A stretch of DNA of 64,000 nt from Marinobacter sp. DY40_1A1 (GTDB lineage Bacteria; Pseudomonadota; Gammaproteobacteria; Pseudomonadales; Oleiphilaceae), in contig NZ_VCHA01000001.1 in assembly GCF_016597815.1 (NCBI RefSeq), positions 806,001 through 870,000 of the forward strand, written 5' to 3'. How positions within the stretch are numbered: the stretch's first letter is position 1; the number at the start of each line of letters is the position of its first letter. Shown here in pieces: positions 37,082-46,452 of the stretch. The translations under genes and the position numbers were made by a program. The notes under the pieces were generated by a model. It saw nothing but the letters and a program-made list of their open reading frames with translations. It searched no databases and was not told the origin of the DNA.

Positions 37082-39676
37082 TTAAGCGACAGTCGCTTCA
37101 GCAGCCTTCTTGGTGTAGTTCTCCATCTGATCAAAGTTCAGATACTTGTAGATCTCTGCAGACATGCTGTCCAGATCCTTGGCGTATTCCATGTACTCCT
37201 CAGGAGTTGGAAGTTTACCCAGAATCGCGCCCACAGCCGCCAGTTCCGCAGAGGTCAGGTACACGTTGGCACCATCACCCAAACGGTTCGGGAAGTTACG
37301 GGTAGAGGTAGACAGAACGGTAGACTTGGGAGCTACACGCGCCTGGTTACCCATGCACAGGGAGCAGCCCGGCATCTCGGTGCGAACACCGGCGGTACCG
37401 TAGATGTTGAAGTAACCTTCTTCCATCAACTGCGCCTGATCCATCTTGGTAGGTGGAGACATCCACAGACGGGTGTTCAAGCCGCCTTTATGCTGCTCAA
37501 GCAATTTACCAGCGGCACGGAAGTGGCCGATGTTGGTCATGCAAGACCCGATGAACACTTCGTCTACCTTGTCGCCGGCCACTTCGGACAGGAACCTGGC
37601 ATCGTCAGGATCGTTCGGGCAGCAAACGATTGGCTCTTTGATGTCAGCCAGATCGATTTCAACGACGTGAGCGTACTCAGCGTCTTTGTCAGCACGCATC
37701 AGCTTAGGATCAGCAAGCCATGCTTCCATCTGCTGGGCACGACGCTCCAGAGTACGGGCATCGCCGTAACCTTCAGCAATCATCCAGCGCAGCATGGTGA
37801 TGTTAGAGCGCAGGTACTCAGCAACAGACTCTTCAGACAGGTTGATAGTACAACCAGCAGCAGAGCGCTCAGCAGAAGCATCGGACAGTTCGAAGGCTTG
37901 CTCTACCGTCAGGTGCTCAAGACCTTCGATTTCCAGGATACGACCAGAGAATTCGTTGATTTTGCCTTTCTTCTCAACAGTCAGCATGCCTTGCTTGATG
38001 CCGTACAGCGGAATAGCGTGTACCAGATCGCGCAGGGTGATACCTGGCTGCATTTCGCCTTTGAAGCGAACCAGAACAGACTCAGGCATGTCCAGTGGCA
38101 TAACACCGGTAGCCGCAGCAAACGCAACCAGACCAGAACCGGCCGGGAAGGAGATGCCCATCGGGAAACGGGTGTGAGAGTCACCACCAGTACCAACAGT
38201 GTCAGGCAGCAGCATGCGGTTCAACCAGGAATGGATGATACCGTCGCCTGGGCGCAGGGATACACCACCGCGGTTGCGGATAAAGTCTGGCATGGTGTGC
38301 TGCATTTCAACGTCAACCGGCTTTGGGTAAGCCGCAGTGTGACAGAAAGACTGCATAACCAGATCAGCCTGGAAGCCTAAGCAAGCCAAATCCTTCAGTT
38401 CGTCACGGGTCATAGGACCAGTGGTGTCCTGAGAGCCCACAGTAGTCATGTGAGGCTCACAGTAGGTGCCAGGGCGAACGCCTTGGCCTTCTTCCAGTCC
38501 ACACGCCTTACCAACCATCTTCTGACCCAGGGTGAAGCCCTTGGTGCCAGCAGCAGGATCGTTAGGCAGACGGAACAGATCAGTCGCGCCCAGACCCAGA
38601 GCAGTACGTGCCTTGGCAGTCAAACCACGACCGATGATCAGAGGGATACGGCCGCCAGCCTGAACTTCGTCCAGAATAACGTCAGACTTGAACTTGAACT
38701 CGGAGATGGTCTCGCCAGCTTCGTTCAGGATCTTGCCTTCGTATGGGCGGATTTCGATAACGTCGCCCATGTTCATGTTGTCTACGGGTGCTTCGAATAC
38801 CAAAGCGCCGGCATCTTCCATAGTGTTGAAGAAGATCGGGGCAACCTTGTTACCGATACATACACCGCCAGCGCGCTTGTTGGGAACGCCCGGGATGTCG
38901 TCACCGAAGAACCAAAGTACAGAGTTGGTGGCAGACTTACGTGAGGAACCGGTACCAACCACGTCGCCAACAAATGCAACAGGGAAACCTTTGGCCTTGA
39001 TTTCGTCAATCTGGCTCATTGGGCCAGTTACGCCAGGCTCTTCCGGCTTCAGGCCATCGCGTTCCATTTTATAGGCAGCGCGGGCATGCAGCGGGATGTC
39101 AGGGCGTGACCATGCATCCGGTGCAGGAGACAGGTCGTCAGTGTTGGTTTCGCCGGTAACCTTGAAAACCACCATCTTGGTGCTTTCAGGAACCTTGTCT
39201 TTCTTGGTGAACCACTCAGCGTTGGCCCAGGACTCAACAACAGACTTGGCCACGGCATTGCCTGCATCCATTTTGTCTTTAACGTCGTTGAATGCGTCAA
39301 ACATCAGCAGAGTGTGCTTCAGCTGTTCGCCAGCCAGTTCGGCCAGATCGCTGTCGTCGAGCAGGTCTACCAGAGTTTCAATGTTGTAGCCGCCTTGCAT
39401 CATGCCCAGCAGTTGAACGGCTTTGGGCTTGTCCAGCAGGGGAGATTCGGCGTCGCCTTTAACAATGGCGGTCAGGAACGCAGCTTTTACGTATGCGGCT
39501 TCATCTACGCCCGGTGGAATGCGGTTTTCCAGCAGGTCAACCAGGGTTTCTTCTTCGCCTGCGGGCGGATTTTTCAGCAACTCAACCAGAGCCGCTGTCT
39601 GTTCAGCGTTCAGTGGCTTGGGGGGAATATTCAGAGCCGCACGTTCTGCAACGTGTTCACGGTAGGCTTCTAACAC
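37082..39676 (-). CDS. acnB: Aconitate hydratase B
   Basis: The AcnB form interconverts citrate and isocitrate (and 2-methylisocitrate). The N-terminal HEAT-like domain begins [21 protein letters not shown], then a swivel domain, and the iron-sulfur residues are in [15 protein letters not shown] and [15 protein letters not shown] place the start at GTG 39676, 8 nt after GAGGG, giving 864 residues with the family N-terminus; ATG 39691 adds five residues and has no ribosome site. It is monocistronic, bounded by a terminator and by the miaE promoter region. Confidence 0.95.
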   Translation of the reverse strand: MLEAYREHVAERAALNIPPKPLNAEQTAALVELLKNPPAGEEETLVDLLENRIPPGVDEAAYVKAAFLTAIVKGDAESPLLDKPKAVQLLGMMQGGYNIETLVDLLDDSDLAELAGEQLKHTLLMFDAFNDVKDKMDAGNAVAKSVVESWANAEWFTKKDKVPESTKMVVFKVTGETNTDDLSPAPDAWSRPDIPLHARAAYKMERDGLKPEEPGVTGPMSQIDEIKAKGFPVAFVGDVVGTGSSRKSATNSVLWFFGDDIPGVPNKRAGGVCIGNKVAPIFFNTMEDAGALVFEAPVDNMNMGDVIEIRPYEGKILNEAGETISEFKFKSDVILDEVQAGGRIPLIIGRGLTAKARTALGLGATDLFRLPNDPAAGTKGFTLGQKMVGKACGLEEGQGVRPGTYCEPHMTTVGSQDTTGPMTRDELKDLACLGFQADLVMQSFCHTAAYPKPVDVEMQHTMPDFIRNRGGVSLRPGDGIIHSWLNRMLLPDTVGTGGDSHTRFPMGISFPAGSGLVAFAAATGVMPLDMPESVLVRFKGEMQPGITLRDLVHAIPLYGIKQGMLTVEKKGKINEFSGRILEIEGLEHLTVEQAFELSDASAERSAAGCTINLSEESVAEYLRSNITMLRWMIAEGYGDARTLERRAQQMEAWLADPKLMRADKDAEYAHVVEIDLADIKEPIVCCPNDPDDARFLSEVAGDKVDEVFIGSCMTNIGHFRAAGKLLEQHKGGLNTRLWMSPPTKMDQAQLMEEGYFNIYGTAGVRTEMPGCSLCMGNQARVAPKSTVLSTSTRNFPNRLGDGANVYLTSAELAAVGAILGKLPTPEEYMEYAKDLDSMSAEIYKYLNFDQMENYTKKAAEATVA

Positions 39677-39770
39677 GATTTGAACCCTCATCAGTTGGTA
39701 TGTCCCGCGCCTTTAGCACACGCCTGGCGGGAGTTTTATGGCGGATGGACTTTAAGTTGGCGCTGTATTC

Positions 39771-39788
39771 TATAGGAAAGCACCTATA
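39771..39788. repeat. Inverted repeat TATAGG-N6-CCTATA upstream of acnB/miaE
   Basis: The perfect 6-nt arms (39771-39776 and 39783-39788) lie 95 nt before the acnB start and 82 nt before miaE, in the shared intergenic region. It could be an operator or part of back-to-back -10 elements. Confidence 0.35.
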
Positions 39789-39869
39789 AAGTTAAGCTGG
39801 CCAGAGGTCGGAGAACACTGATAGCTGCGCTATAATCGCCCACCCTTTGAATTGACGCTGTTGCTTCCC

Positions 39870-40496
39870 ATGACCCAGAAAACTGATTCCATAACCAAAG
39901 CCCTGCAGGATATTCACGATTTTCTGCCCTGTGTTACACCCAAACAGTGGATTGATAACGCATTAGCCAATCAGGACCTGATGCTGATTGATCACGCCCA
40001 TTGCGAGAAAAAGGCCGCATCAACGGCGCTAAGCCTTATGTATCGCTATGTGGACAACAGCGACTTACTCAACAAAATGTCCCGACTGGCCAGAGAAGAG
40101 TTGCGTCATTTCGAACAGGTTCTGGCCATTATTGATAAACGCAGCATCGCATACTGCCACCTTACTCCTGCGCGCTATGCCGCCGGTCTGCGTAAAGAGG
40201 TGCGCACGGATGATCCGGGGCGGCTGGTGGATGTGATGATTGTGGGCGCTATCATCGAAGCCCGCTCATGCGAGCGCTTTGCGGCACTGGTACCGTTTCT
40301 TGATGATGAGCTTGCAGATTTTTATGGCAGCTTGCTCAAGTCAGAAGCGCGCCACTACAGGGATTACCTGGCACTTGCCGTGCAGGCCAATAAGGGCCCC
40401 GTTGATGAGCGGCTTGCGGATTTCATCGCGATTGAAAAGCAACTCATACTCGAGCCGGATACAGAGTTTCGGTTCCACAGTGGGCCCATAGCCTGA
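39870..40496 (+). CDS. miaE: tRNA-(ms2io6A37) hydroxylase
   Basis: A ferritin-like diiron monooxygenase that hydroxylates the isopentenyl group of ms2i6A at tRNA position 37. The iron ligands occur in IDHAHCEKKAASTALSLMYRY, LAREELRHFEQVL, VGAIIEARSCERFAAL and LLKSEARHYRDYL, the expected ExxH pattern. I start at ATG 39870 (MTQKTDSI); the frame extends to 39852 without a better start. It stands alone between acnB and the finR-like gene, with which its 3' end converges 3 nt apart. Confidence 0.93.
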   Translation: MTQKTDSITKALQDIHDFLPCVTPKQWIDNALANQDLMLIDHAHCEKKAASTALSLMYRYVDNSDLLNKMSRLAREELRHFEQVLAIIDKRSIAYCHLTPARYAAGLRKEVRTDDPGRLVDVMIVGAIIEARSCERFAALVPFLDDELADFYGSLLKSEARHYRDYLALAVQANKGPVDERLADFIAIEKQLILEPDTEFRFHSGPIA

Positions 40497-40499
40497 AAA

Positions 40500-41384
40500 T
40501 CAGGTCAGCGCGCGGCACAACTTGATCCAGGCATCGATACCGGCGCTGCGGTACTTCTGTTTGTGCAGGATGAAGTAGAACTGTCGTTCAAAGCTTCGGT
40601 GCTCGGGTGTTTTCAAGGGCACCAGGCTACCGCGCCTGAAGGCATCTTCCAGAACCACCTCCGACAGGCAACCTATGCCCAGGTCGGCCTCCACAGCACG
40701 CTTGATCGCTTCTGTGTGCTCCAGTTCGAGCAGCACGTTCATATCTGGCAACAGGCCATGCATTCCACGCTCAAAACTCTGCCGGGTCCCGGAGCCTTGT
40801 TCTCTCATGATCCAGGTAGCGCCTCTAAGATCGTCGTCGGTCAGCGCCTCTTTTTTGGCGAGCGGGTGGGTTGGTGAGCAGAACACAACCAGTTGGTCTC
40901 CGCGCCAGGGCAAAACTTCAAGCTCAGAAGATTGCAACTCGCCTTCAATGAGGCCGATGTCCAGTTCGAAATCCTTGACCCTGCGCACGATCGTGCTGGT
41001 ATTGGCTACTTCCAGCGCAACCCGGGGCCGGGTAGGGGTATTCATGTATTGGGCCATAACGCCAACGGCCAGATAGTTACCTATAGTTAAGGTGGCTCCA
41101 ACTTTAAGAGCGCCTATTTCAGAGTTTTTGCTGAAAGCTTGTTCCAGCTCTGTTGCCTGAGCGAGAACAGCTTCTACTTTTGGTCGATAGAGTCGCCCGA
41201 GCTCATTCAGTTGCAGGCGTTTGCCAACGCGGTCGAACAGCTGGATGTCGAACTGGTTTTCCAGCTCCTTGAGCGCACTGCTGGCAGCAGATTGAGACAT
41301 CGCCAGCGATTCCGCGGCCCGGGTAATGTTCTGAAAGTGTGCAGCAGCCAGGAAGACTTCAAGTTGCCTGAAACTGTATTTCAT
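40500..41384 (-). CDS. LysR-family regulator, FinR-like
   Basis: Residues 1-60 form the LysR winged helix (YSFRQLEVFLAAAHFQNITRAAESLAMSQSAASSALKELE); the rest is the effector domain with GALKVGATLTIGNYLAV and MREQGSGTRQSFE. A longer frame starts at 41441 but the family start is the ATG at 41384, giving 294 residues. It is divergent from fpr, the arrangement of finR/fprA in pseudomonads, where FinR activates fpr under oxidative and iron stress. A nested palindrome lies between the genes. Confidence 0.88.
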   Translation of the reverse strand: MKYSFRQLEVFLAAAHFQNITRAAESLAMSQSAASSALKELENQFDIQLFDRVGKRLQLNELGRLYRPKVEAVLAQATELEQAFSKNSEIGALKVGATLTIGNYLAVGVMAQYMNTPTRPRVALEVANTSTIVRRVKDFELDIGLIEGELQSSELEVLPWRGDQLVVFCSPTHPLAKKEALTDDDLRGATWIMREQGSGTRQSFERGMHGLLPDMNVLLELEHTEAIKRAVEADLGIGCLSEVVLEDAFRRGSLVPLKTPEHRSFERQFYFILHKQKYRSAGIDAWIKLCRALT

Positions 41385-41399
41385 AACAAAGCACTCTAA

Positions 41400-41445
41400 A
41401 TCGATGTAACCGAATAGGGTTATGGGAATATCCCATTTCATCGAT
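41400..41445. promoter_or_regulatory. Nested inverted repeats in the finR-fpr intergenic region
   Basis: Outer arms ATCGATG (41400-41406) and CATCGAT (41439-41445) enclose inner arms ATGGGA (41422-41427) and TCCCAT (41431-41436). LysR proteins bind such dyads near the middle of divergent promoters, so this is the best candidate FinR site. Confidence 0.5.
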
Positions 41446-41527
41446 AGGTTAATGGTGGGTTAGACTTTAGGCAATTCCTATTTTTACATTCTCCGCCGAT
41501 AGCGAATCAAACGGGTAAGGGGCTTTA

Positions 41528-42298
41528 ATGAGTAACCTGATAAAAGAAACAGTAACCAGTGTACATCACTGGAACGACACCCTGTTTAGCTTCAAAACCA
41601 GTCGCGATCCCGGGTTTCGTTTCAAGAACGGCCATTTTGTGATGATTGGTCTGGAGTCTGAAGGCAAGCCTTTAATGCGCGCCTACAGCATTGCCAGTGC
41701 GAACTATGAAGAGGAGCTGGAGTTCTTCTCAATCAAGGTTCAGGACGGCCCGTTGACATCCCGCCTGCAGAAAATTCAGGTGGGTGATGAGATTCTCGTT
41801 AGCCGTAAGCCTACGGGAACCCTGGTCCTTGACAATCTGTTACCGGGAAAAAATCTCTGGCTGATCAGCACAGGTACCGGGCTTGCGCCATTCATGAGCA
41901 TCATCAAAGATCCTGAGATTTACGAAGCGTTTGACAAGGTAATCCTGACCCACGGCGTGAGATATGTGTCAGAGCTTGCATATCAGCAGGAAATTGAAGC
42001 GCTTCCGGAAAACGAGTTCTTTGGTGAGATGGTTAAAGGTAAGCTGGAATACTACCCAACGGTTACCCGTGAGCCTTTCCGCAATGAGGGCAGGCTTACC
42101 CGTGCTATGCAGAGCGGCAAGATAACCAGTGAGTTTAGCTTGCCCGAGCTGAATCTTGAAGATGATCGGTTCATGATTTGTGGAAGTCCAAGCATGCTTA
42201 AGGACACCTGCTCCATTCTTGATGAAATGGGTTTCAAGGAAGCTCGGGGTGGCGATTTAGGTCACTACGTGATTGAACGGGCATTTGTGGAGAAGTAA
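41528..42298 (+). CDS. fpr: Ferredoxin/flavodoxin-NADP+ reductase
   Basis: The bacterial subclass I enzyme transfers electrons between NADPH and ferredoxin or flavodoxin. It has an FAD barrel with RAYSIASANYEEELEFFSIKV, the NADP domain start LISTGTGLAPFMSI, FMICGSPSML, and the C-terminal GHYVIERAFVEK, whose aromatic-poor extension is typical of this subclass. The 256 residues match. It supports iron-sulfur and oxidative-stress pathways; control by the divergent LysR protein is expected. Confidence 0.95.
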   Translation: MSNLIKETVTSVHHWNDTLFSFKTSRDPGFRFKNGHFVMIGLESEGKPLMRAYSIASANYEEELEFFSIKVQDGPLTSRLQKIQVGDEILVSRKPTGTLVLDNLLPGKNLWLISTGTGLAPFMSIIKDPEIYEAFDKVILTHGVRYVSELAYQQEIEALPENEFFGEMVKGKLEYYPTVTREPFRNEGRLTRAMQSGKITSEFSLPELNLEDDRFMICGSPSMLKDTCSILDEMGFKEARGGDLGHYVIERAFVEK

Positions 42299-42441
42299 GA
42301 CAGCAGTGCGTTAGCAGAATGCCAGAAAGCGGCAAACGCTTTGTGGCATCAGTGTGCAAGCAGGACGGGAGTGCTATTTCCATCCTGCTTGTTTTCAAAA
42401 TGCCCTCCGTCATGTTGGGTGCTCAAAATTGAAGCGGTTAA

Positions 42442-43863
42442 TCAGATCGCGACCCCCCCCAGCTTTGTTTCCAGATATTCTTCAATGCCCTCTTGGGCAC
42501 CCTCCCGGCCAAGGCCGCTATTTTTCATGCCACCAAAGGGGGCTGCTGCGCTGGTTGGGTTGATGTCATTAATGCCAATAATGCCGAAATCCAGAGCCTC
42601 AAATGCGCGCATAGCTGTCGCCATGTTGTTGCTGTAGATGTAAGCCGCCAATCCAAACTCGGTGTCGTTGGCCATAGCAATCACATCATCTTCTGAGCGA
42701 TAGGTGATAACAGGAGCGACTGGGCCAAAGGTTTCTTCCCGGTAGATTTTCATTGCCGGGGTTACGCCGGAGAGTACGGTTGGCGCGTAGAAGTAACCGT
42801 TTGAGAGGCCATTTTCTGTCAAGCGTTGCCCCCCGGTTTCTACCTTTGCTCCCTGAGCAACTGCGTCTTGAACCTGGCTATCGACTTTTTGGAGGGCCTG
42901 TTCATTGATTAACGGGCCGACACCAATGCCTTCTGACATGCCATTACCGGCTATCAGGCGATTTGCCCGACTGGTCAGCTCTGCAATAAAAGGTTTCAGG
43001 TGGTCTTCGTGCACAAATATCCGGTTAGGGCTAATGCAGGCCTGGCCGGTATTAAGGAATTTTACCAGAGACAGCCCTTTGGCAGCGTGAACGGGATCGG
43101 CATCGGGGAATACAATGGCAGGCGCATGGCCGCCAAGTTCCATAGACACTCGCTTCATGTTTGCTGCTGCCAGCCCGTTCAGCTTTTTGCCAACCGGGGT
43201 GGAGCCTGTGAAGGTCAGTTTGCGGACTCTTGGGTCTGTGCAAAAAGCATCGCCTACCCGAGATGGGTCCTGCACGGTGAGCATATTGACAACACCGGGC
43301 GGAAAGCCTGCTTCGGCGAAAATCTCCATCATGGCCTTGGCGCACAAAGGGGTGCTTTCAGCAGGTTTCAGGATTACGGTGCAGCCGGCCGCTAACGCAG
43401 GTGCAAGCTTGCGGGTAATCATGGAAATAGGGTAGTTCCAGGGCGTAATTGCACCAACTACACCGACTGGAGACTTCTGAACAAGAAAGCGCTGGTTTTC
43501 GCGGGCAGAAGGTATGCTTTGCCCGTATATGCGCTTGGCTTCTTCAGCAAACCACAGCAGGAAGTCTGCGCCGTACTGTACTTCATTGAGTGATGCTTTC
43601 AGGGGTTTTCCCTGTTCGCGAGTCATCAGTTCAGCCAGTTCACGCTTCTGCCGGATCATCAGTTCCCAAGCCCGGTAAAGTAGCTGGGAACGGTAATAAG
43701 CGGTAGTTTTCTTCCATTCCTTAAAGGCACAATCTGCGGCCGCGATGGCCGTCTCGATGTCCTGGTCCGTGCAGTTGGGCACATGCCCGATGATCTCGCC
43801 CGTTGCCGGGTTCGCCACCGAGAGCTCAGGGCGCCCGGTTAACCATTCTCCGTTGATGTACAT
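42442..43863 (-). CDS. NAD(P)-dependent semialdehyde dehydrogenase (succinate-semialdehyde type)
   Basis: A 473-residue aldehyde dehydrogenase with GVVGAITPWNYPISM, MELGGHAPAIVF carrying the catalytic glutamate, and catalytic Cys276 in NTGQACISPNR. The GabD/YneI style of the active site (the SPNR after Cys) suits succinate or malonate semialdehyde and similar short acids. It is the last gene of a leftward operon with the acyl-CoA dehydrogenase, phaB and mcd (22-nt gap). A run of eight C/G (42453-42460) lies in the last codons. Confidence 0.88.
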   Translation of the reverse strand: MYINGEWLTGRPELSVANPATGEIIGHVPNCTDQDIETAIAAADCAFKEWKKTTAYYRSQLLYRAWELMIRQKRELAELMTREQGKPLKASLNEVQYGADFLLWFAEEAKRIYGQSIPSARENQRFLVQKSPVGVVGAITPWNYPISMITRKLAPALAAGCTVILKPAESTPLCAKAMMEIFAEAGFPPGVVNMLTVQDPSRVGDAFCTDPRVRKLTFTGSTPVGKKLNGLAAANMKRVSMELGGHAPAIVFPDADPVHAAKGLSLVKFLNTGQACISPNRIFVHEDHLKPFIAELTSRANRLIAGNGMSEGIGVGPLINEQALQKVDSQVQDAVAQGAKVETGGQRLTENGLSNGYFYAPTVLSGVTPAMKIYREETFGPVAPVITYRSEDDVIAMANDTEFGLAAYIYSNNMATAMRAFEALDFGIIGINDINPTSAAAPFGGMKNSGLGREGAQEGIEEYLETKLGGVAI

Positions 43864-43885
43864 GAGGCTTTGGCTCCTGACTGAA

Positions 43886-45664
43886 TTAAAACTCTGTCTC
43901 CGGCAGCGCCATAATGGCGTCGTCGCCGGATCGTATCGCGCTCAGGTGCGCTGAACAGCGCGGCAAAATATAATCAATGAAAAAGTTGGTTGTCGCCAAC
44001 TTGTTGGCCGCAAATGTACCTTGTTCAGCATGATCGTTGGCTGCGGCAGTGGCAGCTTTTAACATCAACCAACCTGCGGTCACTGTGGAGCTCAGCATAA
44101 GGTAGTCGAAGGCAACGGCACCAGTAAACTGGTCATCATCACTCCGCTCCAGCACCACTCTGGTCGCATCTTCAAGGAAGGCCAGTGCTTGGTCAAATTT
44201 AGCCTGGCGCGCGGCTGTCAGCACATAATTGCTTTGCAGAGGGCCAGTGAGAGGGCGCATGTCGTCAATCAACTCAGCCATAGCCCGGCCCTGATCACGA
44301 ACTGTTTTCCGGCCAATCAGGTCCAGTGCCTGAATGCCATTGGTACCTTCATAAATCGGCAGAATGCGGGCATCACGATAGTGCTGTGCAGCGCCTGTCT
44401 CTTCGATAAATCCCATGCCGCCATAGCACTGGATGCCCAGAAAGGTTACTTCCTGGGCGATTTCTGTGCACCAGCCCTTAACCAGTGGTGTCAGCAGGTC
44501 AACTCGACGCTTATAACGAGCCCTGATGTCATCTGGCAGGTTCTCCGCATTGGCGTAATCGACGGCCACACAGCCGGTGTAGGCGAGTCCGCGCGCTGCT
44601 TCGGTCAAGGTTCTCATGATCATCAGCATTCGGCGCACGTCCGGGTGCTTGATGATAGGTGACACACCTTGTTCGCCCGGCGCCGTACCCTGAGTGCGCT
44701 CCAGGGTATAGTCCCGCGCTTGCTGATAAGCGCGCTCGGAAATGGACACGCCTTGCAAACCAACGGTCAGGCGGGCGTTATTCATCATTGTAAACATGCA
44801 GGCCAAACCACGATTTTCCTCGCCCACCAAATAACCGATGGCGCCTTCATTGTCGCCAAAACTCATTACGCAGGTGGGGCTGGCGTGGATGCCGAGTTTG
44901 TGTTCCAGCGAGACCGCCTGGCAGTCGTTTCTTTCGCCGGGCTCTCCGGAAGCATTCGGGAGATATTTGGGTACGGCAAACAGTGAAATACCTTTTACCC
45001 CTGGAGGGGCATCAGGCAGGCGAGCAAGCACAAGGTGGATTATGTTCTCCGCCATGTCGTGCTCACCCCAAGTGATGAAAATCTTTTGACCTTTTATCCG
45101 GTAAACATCGCCATCCGGACGGGCCTGAGTCCGAATGCCCGATAAATCCGAGCCAGACTGGGGTTCGGTAAGATTCATGGTTCCGGTCCATTGCCCGGAA
45201 ATCATTTTCGGCAGCATCTGTTGTTTCAGCAGATCGCTGGCATTCTCTGAAAGCGCTTCAACCGCGCCCTGAGACAACAACGGACAGAGCCCCCACGCCA
45301 TGTTTGCGGCGTGCCACATTTCCTGCACAGGAATGGCCAGTGAGAAAGGCAAGCCTTGGCCACCAAACTCCGGGTCAAACTGCAGGCTGGCCCAACCACT
45401 CTCGGCATACTGCTGGTACGCTTCACGGAAGCCGTCAGGCGTGACCACATTGTGGTTCGAATCCAGGCGCACACCGGTTTGGTCTCCGGTGACGTTGGTT
45501 GGCGCGATGACGGAACTGGCAAAACGCGCGGCTTCTTCAAGAATGGCTGCAACGACATCCTCGGAGGCGTCTTCATAACCGCAGGCTTTGGCCATTTCTG
45601 AAAACCCTGCGACGTTCTGCAGGGTGAACGCCATCTCGCGGGTGGGTGCTCTGAACGCTGTCAT
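43886..45664 (-). CDS. Acyl-CoA dehydrogenase, long DmdC/FadE type with C-terminal extension
   Basis: A 592-residue flavoprotein. The FAD and substrate segments are WTGTMNLTEPQSGSDLSGIRTQA, KIFITWGEHDMAENI and the YEGTNGIQALDLIGRK loop near the active-site base. The extra C-terminal helical domain is typical of the family holding 3-methylmercaptopropionyl-CoA dehydrogenase (DmdC) and some fatty acyl-CoA dehydrogenases. Chain-length preference cannot be read. It lies 11 nt behind phaB, so it is co-transcribed. Confidence 0.9.
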   Translation of the reverse strand: MTAFRAPTREMAFTLQNVAGFSEMAKACGYEDASEDVVAAILEEAARFASSVIAPTNVTGDQTGVRLDSNHNVVTPDGFREAYQQYAESGWASLQFDPEFGGQGLPFSLAIPVQEMWHAANMAWGLCPLLSQGAVEALSENASDLLKQQMLPKMISGQWTGTMNLTEPQSGSDLSGIRTQARPDGDVYRIKGQKIFITWGEHDMAENIIHLVLARLPDAPPGVKGISLFAVPKYLPNASGEPGERNDCQAVSLEHKLGIHASPTCVMSFGDNEGAIGYLVGEENRGLACMFTMMNNARLTVGLQGVSISERAYQQARDYTLERTQGTAPGEQGVSPIIKHPDVRRMLMIMRTLTEAARGLAYTGCVAVDYANAENLPDDIRARYKRRVDLLTPLVKGWCTEIAQEVTFLGIQCYGGMGFIEETGAAQHYRDARILPIYEGTNGIQALDLIGRKTVRDQGRAMAELIDDMRPLTGPLQSNYVLTAARQAKFDQALAFLEDATRVVLERSDDDQFTGAVAFDYLMLSSTVTAGWLMLKAATAAANDHAEQGTFAANKLATTNFFIDYILPRCSAHLSAIRSGDDAIMALPETEF

Positions 45665-45675
45665 GGTGTGCTCCC

Positions 45676-46425
45676 TTAGCTCATGTACTGGCCGCCGTTG
45701 ACCGACATGTTGGTGCCGGTCACGAAGCTTGCTTCATCAGCTGTCAGATAAGCGACGGCCCTTGCGATGTCTTCAGGCTTGCCAAGGTGGCCAACAGGAA
45801 TTCCCGCAACAATGTTGTTCAGCACTTTTTCAGGCACCTGGCGAACCATCGGGGTGTCGATATAGCCAGGGGAAACCGAGTTGGCTGTTACACCCTTTCT
45901 GGCGCCTTCCTGGGCAATCGACTTGGTAAATCCGTAAATGCCTGCTTTGGTGGCGGCATAGTTGCTCTGGCCAAACTGGCCTTTCTCACCGTTCAGAGAC
46001 GAAATGTTGACGATACGTCCAAAGCCGCGCTCGCACATGTTTTCGAACACTTGCTGGCACATGTTGAACATGGAGGTCAGGTTCACATTGATGACCTGAT
46101 TCCACTGCTCTGGCTGCATTCTCTTTAGAGGCGCGTCGTTAGTGATACCGGCGTTGTTGACCAGAATGTCGATGGGGCCCAGATCCTGCTCGACAGCAGC
46201 GACGAATGCTTTACAGCCTTCAAAGTCAGTTACATCCAGCGGGTAAATAGCCACATCAACACCGTCTTCACGCAGGCTGGCCTGCCAGTCTTTTGCCTTT
46301 GCCGTGAACTCTTCACCGGGTAGGTGAGTGCCCACCACTTTGCGGCCCTGAGCTGCTAGCGCTTTACACATGGCGGTACCCAGACCACCGGCGGCTCCGG
46401 TAACAACTGCGATACGATTAGTCAT
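45676..46425 (-). CDS. phaB: Acetoacetyl-CoA reductase
   Basis: A short-chain reductase that makes (R)-3-hydroxybutyryl-CoA from acetoacetyl-CoA with NADPH. It starts TNRIAVVTGAAGGLGTAMC; catalytic residues are Ser143, Tyr156 and Lys160 (SNYAATKAG). The segments GFGRIVNISSLNGEKGQFGQ and SFVTGTNMSVNGGQYMS are characteristic of PhaB rather than FabG. No phaC is in the window, so it may serve a 3-hydroxyacyl-CoA pathway other than polymer synthesis. It lies 27 nt behind mcd. Confidence 0.9.
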   Translation of the reverse strand: MTNRIAVVTGAAGGLGTAMCKALAAQGRKVVGTHLPGEEFTAKAKDWQASLREDGVDVAIYPLDVTDFEGCKAFVAAVEQDLGPIDILVNNAGITNDAPLKRMQPEQWNQVINVNLTSMFNMCQQVFENMCERGFGRIVNISSLNGEKGQFGQSNYAATKAGIYGFTKSIAQEGARKGVTANSVSPGYIDTPMVRQVPEKVLNNIVAGIPVGHLGKPEDIARAVAYLTADEASFVTGTNMSVNGGQYMS

Positions 46426-46452
46426 GGTGTTCTCCTTACGTTTACGGGTGGT

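Noticed and set aside
37490-38380. 296-residue open frame antisense to acnB
   Set aside because: It is a mirror of acnB codon usage with no ribosome site or recognisable domain.
42453-42460. C8 tract in the semialdehyde dehydrogenase gene as a phase switch
   Set aside because: Slippage would change only the last few residues, so an on-off effect is unlikely.
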